Part shown: positions 55,349 through 63,963 of the stretch, piece after piece
Layout: each line of letters begins with the position of its first letter
How positions within the stretch are numbered: position 1 is the stretch's first letter
Assembly (NCBI RefSeq): GCF_000621705.1
Contig: NZ_JHXO01000011.1
Coordinates: 248,001-312,000, forward strand
DNA length: 64,000 bases
Direction: 5' to 3'
DNA from: Prolixibacter bellariivorans ATCC BAA-1284
GTDB lineage: Bacteria > Bacteroidota > Bacteroidia > Bacteroidales > Prolixibacteraceae
Notes under the pieces: model-generated
The model's database searches: none
Seen by the model: the letters and a program-made list of their open reading frames with translations, nothing else
What the model was told of the DNA's origin: nothing
Translations under genes and position numbers: made by a program

Positions 55349-57412
55349 TTATAGGGTGACCCTAAGCCCGATATGGAAGCTTCTCCCCGGTTCGTAGTAG
55401 AGATTTCCGGTTTCGGCTCCCCTGTTTTTATAGGCCCGGCTCAGGTGTTCCACATAGTTTACATCGAAAATATTGGTGACCGAAGCGTTGATGCTGACTG
55501 CTTTTACAGGGCTGTACGAAAAATCCCAGTCGAATACCGAGAAGCCGGGCGTTGTGCTTTCGGCAAAGGTTTTCGAAACCCGGTTTTGGTCGGCAGCAAA
55601 GCGACCATGGAGGCGCGTTTGCACTTTTTTAGTTTCGAAAGCGATAAAGCTGTTGACCGTAAACGGCGGTATCTCCGGAAGTGGCTCGTTAAGCGTACTG
55701 TTCTGCGCATAGGTGTAAGCAGCCGACAAGGAATAGGTAAAATTGTTCAGGAACCTCACTTCAGCTCCGGCTTCGAAACCGGTCATAAAAGCCTTATCGA
55801 TATTGGTAAACACTTTGGTCCCGTAAGGCGGGTTGCACGCCATAAACTTTTTATGAATCGAAGTGTCCAGCTTCGCGCTGATGTAGTTGGTTAAATATGA
55901 ATAAAAGGCATCGCCGTAGACCTTCAGATTATCGCTCTTGTATTCGAGACGCACATCGCTCTGGTGATTGGTTTCCGCTTTCAGATTGGGATTTCCAAGG
56001 TATTCGTAGGCATCGGTCCCAATACTGAGGTGGTTGATGAACACTTCGCTCAAATCGGGTGCCCGCTGCGCAATGGCAATGGCCCATTGAAAACTCCAGT
56101 CGCGGTTGATGTACCAGTTGAGCCTGCTACTGACCGAAGGAAGGATCTTGGCTTCAGGCTGAACGTCGTTGTTGTATTGTGCTTTGAAATCGTCGGCCGG
56201 ATCGTTGATTTGGTAAGAAGCCCTGTCTGCACGTAATCCGGATATCCATGAAACACTTTTGCTGATTTCAAATCGGTTTTCAGCAAACAAACCTACATTG
56301 TCCTTTTTGCTGTCTTGCCAGATTTTATCAACGGCGTTCATCGGAGATGGCAACGTGACTCCTGTACACGGATTGATGATTACCTTGCGGTTCCGATTGC
56401 CCTGTTTGGCAATTTCTTTGAAGTCGGCTCCGGCGTAGAGCGTATTCCGGCTTCCGGTGGTCAGTTTAAATTCGGTTCTTCCGCCATAAACCTGTGCCTT
56501 CAGGGGCGACACCGCTTCCACCATTTTCCAGGAAGGCCGCCTTCGTGTTGACATTTGGTGGTCAACCAGTGAAGTGTACAGTTTTACCTTTAAGTTTTTG
56601 ACGACTTTCGATACATCTGCCAGGTTATAATCCAGCGAGCCGATGGTGCTTTTGTCGAAATCGGCATCCATGGGCAGGCCTGCATATAACACATCGCTGG
56701 CTTTACCTTGTCGGAATGCAAGCTGCAGCCTTTGCTTGGCGCTGATGTTCCATCCGGCTTTCAAAGTGTAATCCCACCGGCTGAAAGATGAAGGGATAAC
56801 AGTTCCGTTGCCGCTTTTGTAGCTTCCGTAATCTTTGTACCCGGCATTCATCAGGAAGTCGAACTTTTTTCCTGCATAAAGCGAATTGATATTCCCGTAG
56901 TAATTGTTCCCGTTCGACTGGTAGCCAAGGTCGATTTTCGTATCAACTGGTCTATTGGGATGGTATACCGGTCGCTTGCTGACAATATTGATCAGTCCCC
57001 CGAACGACTGGTACCTCATGTCGTAAGGGCCTTTTACCACCTCTATTTTTTCAATATCCTCGGGTGAGATTTGAGAAATCGCCGGGTCCATGCGGTTGGG
57101 GCAGGCATTAGCCGAATTCACACCGCCGTCGAATTGAACATTTAGTTGGCTGTATTTGAACCCCCGGAGAACCGGGTCCATTCCGTAATTCCCCTTTTTA
57201 ATAATTCCAAATCCACTCTGGTTTCTGAAAATCGCCCCTACATCGTGAGGACTTTCAATTTGAATGGATTTTAAGTCGATATCGGTTCCCTTTAGGTTTT
57301 GCTGAGAGACAACAAGGACTTCTTCAATGGCAATGGTGTCAGGTTGGGTTTGAGCGTGGATAGTTGCAATACCAATAAGCAGAAATACTGCAACCAGGTA
57401 CATTTTTTTCAT
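55349..57412 (-). CDS. TonB-dependent receptor of the copper (OprC/NosA) type
   Basis: A 687-residue outer-membrane receptor with a signal peptide (cleavage near IHAQ, residue 20), a TonB-box-like IAIEEVLVV (28-35), a plug (about 45-150: VLRGFKYSQLNVQFDGG, IEKIEVVKGPYDMRYQSFGG, LINIVSKRP) and a 22-strand barrel ending in a hydrophobic strand. No carboxypeptidase-like domain is present, so it is not a SusC. The plug has Cys104-Pro-Asn-Arg-Met108 in NACPNRMDP and an outer loop has His285-Gln-Met287 in DHQMST. These are both halves of the CxxxM...HxM copper site of OprC, and the 181-residue spacing is within one residue of that protein. Copper uptake is therefore the likely role. It is monocistronic. 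Confidence 0.85.
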   Translation of the reverse strand: MKKMYLVAVFLLIGIATIHAQTQPDTIAIEEVLVVSQQNLKGTDIDLKSIQIESPHDVGAIFRNQSGFGIIKKGNYGMDPVLRGFKYSQLNVQFDGGVNSANACPNRMDPAISQISPEDIEKIEVVKGPYDMRYQSFGGLINIVSKRPVYHPNRPVDTKIDLGYQSNGNNYYGNINSLYAGKKFDFLMNAGYKDYGSYKSGNGTVIPSSFSRWDYTLKAGWNISAKQRLQLAFRQGKASDVLYAGLPMDADFDKSTIGSLDYNLADVSKVVKNLKVKLYTSLVDHQMSTRRRPSWKMVEAVSPLKAQVYGGRTEFKLTTGSRNTLYAGADFKEIAKQGNRNRKVIINPCTGVTLPSPMNAVDKIWQDSKKDNVGLFAENRFEISKSVSWISGLRADRASYQINDPADDFKAQYNNDVQPEAKILPSVSSRLNWYINRDWSFQWAIAIAQRAPDLSEVFINHLSIGTDAYEYLGNPNLKAETNHQSDVRLEYKSDNLKVYGDAFYSYLTNYISAKLDTSIHKKFMACNPPYGTKVFTNIDKAFMTGFEAGAEVRFLNNFTYSLSAAYTYAQNSTLNEPLPEIPPFTVNSFIAFETKKVQTRLHGRFAADQNRVSKTFAESTTPGFSVFDWDFSYSPVKAVSINASVTNIFDVNYVEHLSRAYKNRGAETGNLYYEPGRSFHIGLRVTL

Positions 57413-57476
57413 AAGAATAATTGATGAATAATATTAGTTGAAAAATCAGGGTAACTTTGATGCCCTAGTAATGTCA

Positions 57477-57488
57477 TTTGGCGCCAAA
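57477..57488. promoter_or_regulatory. Perfect 12-bp palindrome upstream of the copper receptor
   Basis: TTTGGCGCCAAA is self-complementary over its whole length. It lies about 65 nt upstream of the receptor start, where a regulator could bind. Which protein would use it is unknown. Confidence 0.35.
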
Positions 57489-57695
57489 ATGTTCATGACG
57501 TTGCGTGAAATTTCTGTATATCGGCAAATCGTTCACGTCAGGGATTGAAATGGTGAGGTTGTTTCGACCGCAATAGCGTTGTGATTCATCAGGGGAGAAC
57601 AACAGAAACTCTTTTAACGATAGAAACAACAGAAACCGTAAATCCATCCTGAAACCAGTCTAATGTCTCTCATCTAGTATCTAACATTTTCCCAC

Positions 57696-57729
57696 AAAAA
57701 AATCCCGGAAAGAGACTTCTTCCCGGGAT
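57696..57729 (-). terminator. Rho-independent terminator of the gnd operon
   Basis: ATCCCGG (57702-57708) pairs with CCGGGAT (57723-57729) around a 14-nt loop. The A-run at 57696-57702 gives the T-run in the minus direction. It lies 22 nt past the gnd stop. Confidence 0.8.
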
Positions 57730-57751
57730 GAATATGTTTGATTATCGTGTT

Positions 57752-59206
57752 TTACACGTTGTAAGTCGACGATGCAGTGTCGCCACCGTGACCAGTCCAG
57801 TTGGTGTGGAAGAACTCGCCACGTGGTTTGTCAACACGCTCGTAGGTGTGTGCTCCGAAGTAGTCGCGTTGTGCCTGCAACAGGTTGGCGGGCAAACGCT
57901 CACTGCGGAAACCGTCGAAATAGTTCAGGGCAGTGGTCATAGCCGGGGCGGGTACGCCGTTCATCACAGCGGTTGCTACCACACGGCGCCATCCTTCCTG
58001 GGCGGCTTCAATTTTTCCTTTGAAGAAGTCGTCGAGCAGGAGGTTCTCCAAATCACCGTTCTTGTCGTATGCTTTCTTGATATCGCCCAGGAATTTCGAC
58101 CGGATGATACATCCACCGCGCCACATCAGGGCAATGCCTCCGTAGTTGAGGTTCCAGTTGTGCTCTTTGGCTGCCTCGCGCATCAGGTCATAACCTTGTG
58201 CATAGGAGATGATTTTGGCTCCGTACAACGCATCTTTCAAATCTTTCAGGAACTGCTCACGGTCGCCTTCAAAGTTGGCTTTCGGTCCGCTCAGCGCTTT
58301 CGATGCGGTGACACGCAAATCTTTTTGTGCCGAGAGGCAGCGGGCAAATACAGCCTCGCCAATCAAAGTCAACGGAATGCCTAAATCGAGTGCCGAAATT
58401 CCGGTCCATTTTCCGGTACCTTTCTGTCCGGCGGTATCGAGAATTTTCTCTACCAGCGGATCTCCCTGCTCATCGCGGTAGCCGAGAATATCGCGGGTAA
58501 TTTCGATGAGGTAACTGTCCAGATCGCCTTTGTTCCACTCGGCAAATACGTCGTGCATTTCGTCGTAGTTCATGCCCAGCAGGTCTTTCATAATCTGGTA
58601 CGCCTCGGTAATGATCTGCATGTCGCCGTATTCAATACCGTTGTGCACCATTTTCACAAAGTGACCGGCACCATTTTCACCTACCCAGTCACAGCAAGGC
58701 GTTCCGTCTTCTACCTTGGCGGCAATCGACTGGAAAATGTTCTTCACAAACGGCCATGCTTCGGGCGTTCCACCGGGCATCATCGACGGGCCGTGCAGGG
58801 CACCTTCTTCGCCGCCGGAAACGCCTGTTCCAATGTAGCGCAATCCTTTGCTTTCGACATATTCGGTGCGACGCATGGTGTCGGGGAAGTGCGAGTTACC
58901 ACCATCGATGATGATGTCACCTTCTTCCAGGTGTGGAATGATTTGCTCAATTAATGCATCAACCGGATTACCTGCTTTTACCAGCATCATCACCTTGCGC
59001 GGGCGCTCCAGGTTGGCTGTCAACTCTTCGATGGTGTGGCAGCCGATGAAATTTTTCCCGGCGCCGCGGCCATTCATGAATTTATCTACTTTTTCGGTGG
59101 TACGGTTATATACAGCAACAGTAAAACCTTTGCTTTCCATATTGAGCACGAGGTTTTCGCCCATTACTGCGAGGCCGATGAGGCCAATGTCTGCTTTTTC
59201 TTTCAT
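57752..59206 (-). CDS. gnd: 6-phosphogluconate dehydrogenase, decarboxylating
   Basis: A 484-residue long-form 6PGDH with NAD(P)-binding GLAVMGENLVLNMESKGF (11-28), the substrate-binding VSGGEEGALHGPSMMPGG, and the catalytic lysine in NGAGHFVKMVHNGIEYGDMQ. The C-terminal helical domain ends in NWTGHGGDTASSTYNV. It oxidises 6-phosphogluconate to ribulose 5-phosphate with CO2 release. It is the last gene of the sugar-acid cluster and starts 38 nt after pdxB. Its product links gluconate use to the pentose phosphate pathway, where transketolase (45510-47540) takes over. Confidence 0.95.
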   Translation of the reverse strand: MKEKADIGLIGLAVMGENLVLNMESKGFTVAVYNRTTEKVDKFMNGRGAGKNFIGCHTIEELTANLERPRKVMMLVKAGNPVDALIEQIIPHLEEGDIIIDGGNSHFPDTMRRTEYVESKGLRYIGTGVSGGEEGALHGPSMMPGGTPEAWPFVKNIFQSIAAKVEDGTPCCDWVGENGAGHFVKMVHNGIEYGDMQIITEAYQIMKDLLGMNYDEMHDVFAEWNKGDLDSYLIEITRDILGYRDEQGDPLVEKILDTAGQKGTGKWTGISALDLGIPLTLIGEAVFARCLSAQKDLRVTASKALSGPKANFEGDREQFLKDLKDALYGAKIISYAQGYDLMREAAKEHNWNLNYGGIALMWRGGCIIRSKFLGDIKKAYDKNGDLENLLLDDFFKGKIEAAQEGWRRVVATAVMNGVPAPAMTTALNYFDGFRSERLPANLLQAQRDYFGAHTYERVDKPRGEFFHTNWTGHGGDTASSTYNV

Positions 59207-59244
59207 GTGTTTTTATGTTTTGAATACGATTAAAGTGCTTTTAT

Positions 59245-60369
59245 TTATGTCGTTTTAAAACCGAACGTTTTAAGTTGTTCCATTGTTTCCGGCGAACTGT
59301 TAAGAAGCGTTATCTGGTATACCGGGAATTCGCGGCGGACCGGATAGTCGCCCCGTTGTTTCTCAAAGCTTTCCGGCGAAAGCCGCAACCGTTTATCATC
59401 CTCGTGAATGTCATAAGTTTTCAAAACAGCTTCTTTCAAAACTTCTTCGGTACTTTTACCAGATTCCTCGATGGTGATTTCGGTCGATGCCGGAAGCTCC
59501 ACATTTTGGCAGGTCCAGTCGTCAATGCCTAGACCGAAAATGCGGCTAACAGCCTGTACACTCATGGCGGTACCGTTGGCTTTCCCGTCTTTGGAATAAC
59601 CAGCGATGTGCGGTGTGGCGATGTCAACCCTATCGAGCAATTCGCGGTCGATGTCGGGTTCATTCTCCCAGCAGTCGATTACCGCACCGGCTATTTGGTC
59701 AGCTTGAAATGCTTTTTTCAGCGCTTCAGTTTCCACTACTTCGCCGCGGCACGAGTTGATGACGAATGGTTTCTTTTTCGCTTTCGCGAAGAAGGCGTCA
59801 TCGGCCAGGTGAAAAGTTTTGTCTTCACCGGTCATGTTTAGCGGTACATGCAGTGTGATGATATCGCTTTGTTCCAGAATCTCGTCCAGCGATACGAAGT
59901 CCCCTTTTCCTTCCGCTCGTTCGCGGGGCGGGTCGTTCAGCAAAATCTTCATGCCGTACGCTTCAGCAATGCGGGTCACTTTCTTGCCGACATTTCCGAC
60001 GCCGACAATGCCAATGGTTTTTCCGCTTAGCGAAAAGTTGTGTTTGTGACTAAGAACTGCCAACGCTGAACTAATGTACTGTTCCACCGAGCCCGAGTTA
60101 CAGCCCGGGGCGTTGGTCCATTTAATGCCAGCCTCGCGGCAGTATTCAGTATCGATGTGGTCGAACCCGATGGTTGCCGTGGCAATAAATTTTACGTTGG
60201 AACCTTCCAGCAGTTGCCGGTTGCATTTGGTGCGTGTCCGGGTAATCAGCGCATCGGCATCTTTCACTACTTCCGGAGTTGTTTGGCTTCCCGGCAGGTA
60301 AACCACTTCGGCAAATGGTTCCAGTGCCCCTTTGATATAGGGTATCTTATCGTCAATTATAATTTTCAT
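59245..60369 (-). CDS. pdxB: 4-phosphoerythronate dehydrogenase
   Basis: A 374-residue 2-hydroxyacid dehydrogenase of the PdxB type. NAD-binding GIVGVGNVGKKVTRIAEAYG, catalytic Arg in INSCRGEVV, acidic Glu in DCWENEPDID, His in ATPHIAGYS, and a C-terminal dimerisation domain (about 290-374) that separates PdxB from SerA. It oxidises 4-phosphoerythronate in the pyridoxal phosphate pathway. Its place in a gluconate/KDG cluster is unusual; a role on another aldonate phosphate is possible but PdxB architecture is clear. Confidence 0.9.
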   Translation of the reverse strand: MKIIIDDKIPYIKGALEPFAEVVYLPGSQTTPEVVKDADALITRTRTKCNRQLLEGSNVKFIATATIGFDHIDTEYCREAGIKWTNAPGCNSGSVEQYISSALAVLSHKHNFSLSGKTIGIVGVGNVGKKVTRIAEAYGMKILLNDPPRERAEGKGDFVSLDEILEQSDIITLHVPLNMTGEDKTFHLADDAFFAKAKKKPFVINSCRGEVVETEALKKAFQADQIAGAVIDCWENEPDIDRELLDRVDIATPHIAGYSKDGKANGTAMSVQAVSRIFGLGIDDWTCQNVELPASTEITIEESGKSTEEVLKEAVLKTYDIHEDDKRLRLSPESFEKQRGDYPVRREFPVYQITLLNSSPETMEQLKTFGFKTT

Positions 60370-60422
60370 CGTTGCTTCACTTTTGTGTGAATAACAGGTT
60401 AATCGGGTTACGGGTTCGCTGG

Positions 60423-61415
60423 TTATTTGCCGGAATAAAAGTTGCTGACCATTTTGTCCATAGCGCGACTGGTTCGTGCAGCGCTTTCTCCAGTCGACGC
60501 TGCTTTTCCGCTACCGCGAAGTTCGTCCACAATGGTTTGTAGCAAATTTTGCTGAACGTGATCCGGGGCAGGGAAAGGGAATTCTTGCTTCCCGGATGCC
60601 GTCTCGATGATAACCGGCGTAAACTCAAAAGTCGACAACCGGATGTTTCCGGTACTGCCGATAATTTCGATTTCGTCGAGCGTCTTCTGCTCTGAAGTGG
60701 TGAAGCACCACGTTCCGGTTCCGGCCACACCTGTTTCGTGCAACCAGTTGCCCAGGACCATATCTTCTGCGGGATAGGCTTTAGCCTGGTTGAATGCTTG
60801 TCCGCGTACATCGCGGATAGGACCAAACCAATCGTCGAGAATATCAAGTTGATGCGCTGCTAAATCGAGGAACAAACCTCCGCCGGCTATTTCAGGGATG
60901 ACTCGCCACGGCAGATTTCCCTCGCTGTATTCTTCTTCGTGAAAAGTCCGGTAAAAGCGAATGTTGACTAACCGCACATCGCCAATGGCTTTGGCCTCCA
61001 ACAATTCTTTCACTTTCAGAAATCCGGGTAACCGGCGACGATAATAGGCAACAAATAGCGGCATTCCGGTCTCCTTCGAAACGTGGTTCATCTCTTCACA
61101 TTCCTGAAAGTTGAGGGCCATCGGCTTTTCTACATAAACCGGTTTTCCGGCTTTCATGGCCTGTATGGCATATTTAGCATGCGTCTCGGGCGGAGTTGCC
61201 ACATAAACGGCATTCACTTCCGGATCATTGATGAGTGCATCCGCATCGCTATACCATTTGGGCACATTATGTCGCTTCGCATAATCTTCCGCCTTTTCGG
61301 CCGAACGGCGCATCACTGCGACCAACCTGGAGTGCTCAATCTTTTGCAGTGCCGGACCACTTTTGACTTCCGTCACTTTTCCGCATCCGATAATTCCCCA
61401 CTTGATTTCTTCCAT
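60423..61415 (-). CDS. Gfo/Idh/MocA-family NAD(P)-dependent oxidoreductase
   Basis: A 330-residue enzyme with the N-terminal Rossmann WGIIGCGKVTEVKSGPAL, the family's EKPMALN motif (near 95) that carries the catalytic Lys, a conserved GGGLFLDLAAHQLDIL region, and a C-terminal beta-sheet domain. Such enzymes oxidise or epimerise sugars, polyols or sugar acids. The frame runs upstream to 61472, but ATG61415 gives the normal MEEIKWGIIG start. It lies between the LarA homologue (26-nt gap) and pdxB, so a sugar or sugar-acid substrate is likely. Confidence 0.87.
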   Translation of the reverse strand: MEEIKWGIIGCGKVTEVKSGPALQKIEHSRLVAVMRRSAEKAEDYAKRHNVPKWYSDADALINDPEVNAVYVATPPETHAKYAIQAMKAGKPVYVEKPMALNFQECEEMNHVSKETGMPLFVAYYRRRLPGFLKVKELLEAKAIGDVRLVNIRFYRTFHEEEYSEGNLPWRVIPEIAGGGLFLDLAAHQLDILDDWFGPIRDVRGQAFNQAKAYPAEDMVLGNWLHETGVAGTGTWCFTTSEQKTLDEIEIIGSTGNIRLSTFEFTPVIIETASGKQEFPFPAPDHVQQNLLQTIVDELRGSGKAASTGESAARTSRAMDKMVSNFYSGK

Positions 61416-61441
61416 GACTGTTTTTGCTTGGCAATTTGTAA

Positions 61442-62728
61442 TTAATCCTTGAACCGGTCTTTGTAAGCCCATAGTCCCAGCGCCGGGTTCGAGATGTAAA
61501 AAATTTCTTCGCCGTTAGGCAACTGGTTCCATCCGTCTTTTAACTGATGAGGATCGTATATCTGAATCATTTCATCCAGATCTTTGTATTGGAATCCCAC
61601 ACTTTCAATCTCTTCGCGGGTCAGGTTTTCCTGGTTATTTCCCGGGCAGTAGGTAATGGTGAATCTGCCTTCGGAACTACCGTGAATGAGGTGTGCTGCG
61701 GCACTGAGGTTCTTTCGTAGCTCAGAGTTTTTCTCAACCATTTCCAGGGTGTGTGGAGTGCCGTGATAACCGTATTTCCTAATCAGTTTGTCAATTTCCG
61801 GGTCTTCGCCGAATTCTTTCAGGGCTGGAGCCAGAACGACTAACTCGGCATCGTCGGCCAATGCCATCCGGGTACGGTAAACCGCTTTATTGCCCAACCA
61901 TGTCGATTTGAATTCGGTAGGGTCTAGATAAACAACTGCTTTTTTGATGGGCTTGTCGAGCATCTCGAAATTGACTTTCACCGAAAGGGCTGCGGCTTTG
62001 TCGAAGGCTTCAAAATCGTCGCCAATGAACAGGCCGCGAACTTTCAGCTTACCATCGCCGTCGGCTTCCACCACAGTTAAAACGTAGAGGATGGGCAATT
62101 CGGATGCGACTTTTTCGCTGGCGTAGTTAAACACGCGGCGTACCGGTGTGTCAGAGCGTCCCATCATTTTTTCCATGCCGTAAACGGCCCCGAGGAAATG
62201 GCTCTTGTTGATTCCTTCTGCTCCTCCGGTTCCAACAAAAATATTCTTGTTGTAGTTGGCCATACCGACTACTTCATGAGGAACGACCTGTCCAACGGAG
62301 AGAATCAAATCGTGGCCGCCGTCGCGCAGTAATTTGTTCACCTGCACCGGCCACGCATAATCAATGGCTCCTTTGGACACTTCCTTCACATATTCACCGG
62401 GAACTTCGCCTAAGGTAACCACGTCGTTTCGCCAGTCGTGCTCACGAAACAGTTCCATCGGAGTGCGGCCGAACATGTGACTGATTTGCTTTTCAGTCAT
62501 GGGACTGTGCGTGCCCAAAGCCGGAAGTATATCGGTGAGTTTGTCACCGTAATATTGCCAGGCAAATTCGGTCAACTCACCGGCGTGTGACGGATATCGG
62601 GTATAGTCTGGCGGAATGGCCAGCACTTTACCGACATCCCCGATTTTATCAAGCGCCGTAAACAGGCCTTCCTGCAGGTCAACTGCACTCAATTCCTGTT
62701 CGGGCGATCCTGTTTCGTAGTAAATCAT
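61442..62728 (-). CDS. LarA-family nickel-pincer racemase/epimerase
   Basis: A 428-residue member of the LarA (lactate racemase, DUF2088) superfamily. Relative to LarA (His108, His174, Lys184, His200) the residues are His74 (LGTHSPMTE), His151 (QVVPHEV), Lys161 (ANYNKNIFVG) and His177 (NKSHFLG). The spacings between the last three (10 and 16) are the same as in LarA, so the nickel-pincer cofactor site looks complete. Also visible are IPPDYTRYPSHAGE and SSEGRFTITYCPG. LarA homologues catalyse racemisation or epimerisation of 2-hydroxy acids; its neighbours (KDG-type kinase, SDR, gnd) suggest gluconate/mannonate C2 epimerisation. The cofactor genes larB, larC and larE are not in the window. Confidence 0.85.
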   Translation of the reverse strand: MIYYETGSPEQELSAVDLQEGLFTALDKIGDVGKVLAIPPDYTRYPSHAGELTEFAWQYYGDKLTDILPALGTHSPMTEKQISHMFGRTPMELFREHDWRNDVVTLGEVPGEYVKEVSKGAIDYAWPVQVNKLLRDGGHDLILSVGQVVPHEVVGMANYNKNIFVGTGGAEGINKSHFLGAVYGMEKMMGRSDTPVRRVFNYASEKVASELPILYVLTVVEADGDGKLKVRGLFIGDDFEAFDKAAALSVKVNFEMLDKPIKKAVVYLDPTEFKSTWLGNKAVYRTRMALADDAELVVLAPALKEFGEDPEIDKLIRKYGYHGTPHTLEMVEKNSELRKNLSAAAHLIHGSSEGRFTITYCPGNNQENLTREEIESVGFQYKDLDEMIQIYDPHQLKDGWNQLPNGEEIFYISNPALGLWAYKDRFKD

Positions 62729-62813
62729 GTTTTTTATTTAAGGCTCAGGCGAAGGCAGAGGCACAGCACAGTACCAGACCTAAGCAGATTATTTTTCATG
62801 AGAATAAATCGAG

Positions 62814-63893
62814 TCATCTCTTAACTCTCGCATTCCCTTCCCAAATACTCCAAACCATCTCTTCATCGGCAGGCTGAGCGTAATCCGTCAGGAATGTCGT
62901 GGCTAATGCACCGGTAGCCCATCCAAACTGCGGCCATTTTTCGGCTTCCCAACCTTTCAGGATACCATATAACAGACCACCAACAAAACCGTCGCCACCG
63001 CCAATACGGTCGAGTACGTTGATTTTTCGTGGCTCGATGATTTGCCATTCGTTGCCGGCCAGCATGACAGCTCCCCACAGGTGTTCGTTCGTGCTGACTA
63101 CCTGACGGAGAGTTGTAGCGAATACCGATGCATTCGGGAATGATTTTTTTACATTCGAAATCAAACCTTTGAAGCCTTCAATTTCAGCTTCGATTCCCTG
63201 ACCGCCGGCTTCCGGACCTTCGATACCAAAGCAGAGCTGAAAATCTTCTTCATTCCCGATGAGGATATCGGCTACAGAGGCAATTTCTGTAAAGTTTTTA
63301 CGCAACTCTTCGGCCCGGCCTTTCCAGAAGGAAGCTCGGTAATTTAAATCGAAAGAGATGCGGGTTCCGTGTTTTTTTGCAGCACGGGCAATCTCCAGAC
63401 AGAAAGCGCTGGTTTCGGGTGAAAGGGCGGCAATTAATCCCGATAGGTGAACGATTTGAACACCTTCCTCACCAAAAATGCGTTCCAAATCAAAATCCTT
63501 TACATTCAGGGTACGGCCTACTTCACCGGACCGATCGTTCTGAACACGTGGTCCGCGGGAACCGTAACCGCTGTCGGCAATGTTAAACTGGTGACGGTAT
63601 CCCCATGGATCGCCCTGAGCTACTTCCGGCCCTTCGTAATCCATGTGCCGGCTTTTCAGGTTGCTTTTAATGAATTTGGCAATCGGACTTCCTTTTACGA
63701 ACGTGGTTAGGACTTTTACGGGTAATCCCAGGTATGAAGCAATGCTGGCCACATTGGTTTCGGCGCTGGTAGCCTGCATTTCGAACAGGTGACTACTATG
63801 TACCGGTTGTCCGTTTACCGGCGTAATGCGCACGCCCATGCTGGTTGGAACCAGCAATGAATATTGACAATTTTGTTTTAGTTGAAGATCCAT
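62814..63893 (-). CDS. kdgK: PfkB-family sugar kinase, 2-keto-3-deoxygluconate-kinase-like
   Basis: A 359-residue ribokinase-fold enzyme: SMGVRITPVNGQPVHSS, ISFDLNYRASFW, VADILIGNEEDF and the nucleotide/catalytic GGGD motif in DRIGGGDGFVGGLLYGIL. The KDG kinase call rests on general family appearance and context (SDR, LarA homologue, gnd) and is less certain than the fold. Starts at 63947 and 63932 are also possible; the first leaves only 16 nt from the preceding gene. ATG63893 is preferred because the conserved LVPTSMG then lies near the N-terminus as in relatives. An inverted repeat lies just upstream (63913-63941). Confidence 0.75.
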   Translation of the reverse strand: MDLQLKQNCQYSLLVPTSMGVRITPVNGQPVHSSHLFEMQATSAETNVASIASYLGLPVKVLTTFVKGSPIAKFIKSNLKSRHMDYEGPEVAQGDPWGYRHQFNIADSGYGSRGPRVQNDRSGEVGRTLNVKDFDLERIFGEEGVQIVHLSGLIAALSPETSAFCLEIARAAKKHGTRISFDLNYRASFWKGRAEELRKNFTEIASVADILIGNEEDFQLCFGIEGPEAGGQGIEAEIEGFKGLISNVKKSFPNASVFATTLRQVVSTNEHLWGAVMLAGNEWQIIEPRKINVLDRIGGGDGFVGGLLYGILKGWEAEKWPQFGWATGALATTFLTDYAQPADEEMVWSIWEGNARVKR

Positions 63894-63912
63894 TACGTGT
63901 GGTTCGTTTTGG

Positions 63913-63941
63913 GATGATTGGTTGTTTATCATCCAATCATC
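63913..63941. repeat. 9-bp inverted repeat at the start of the kinase gene
   Basis: GATGATTGG (63913-63921) pairs with CCAATCATC (63933-63941) around an 11-nt loop. If translation starts at 63893 it is a leader hairpin that could affect initiation or serve as an operator; if it starts at 63947 it is within the coding region. Both readings are open. Confidence 0.45.
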
Positions 63942-63963
63942 AGTCATTCATAATTTAATTTTC

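Larger units (their letters stand above)
57413..57751. other. 339-nt intergenic region between the copper receptor and gnd
   Basis: It contains the gnd terminator at the right end and a perfect 12-bp palindrome (57477-57488) about 65 nt upstream of the receptor. Short direct repeats of ACAACAGAAAC occur near 57600 and 57630. No gene and no standard -7 box is evident by eye. Confidence 0.5.
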
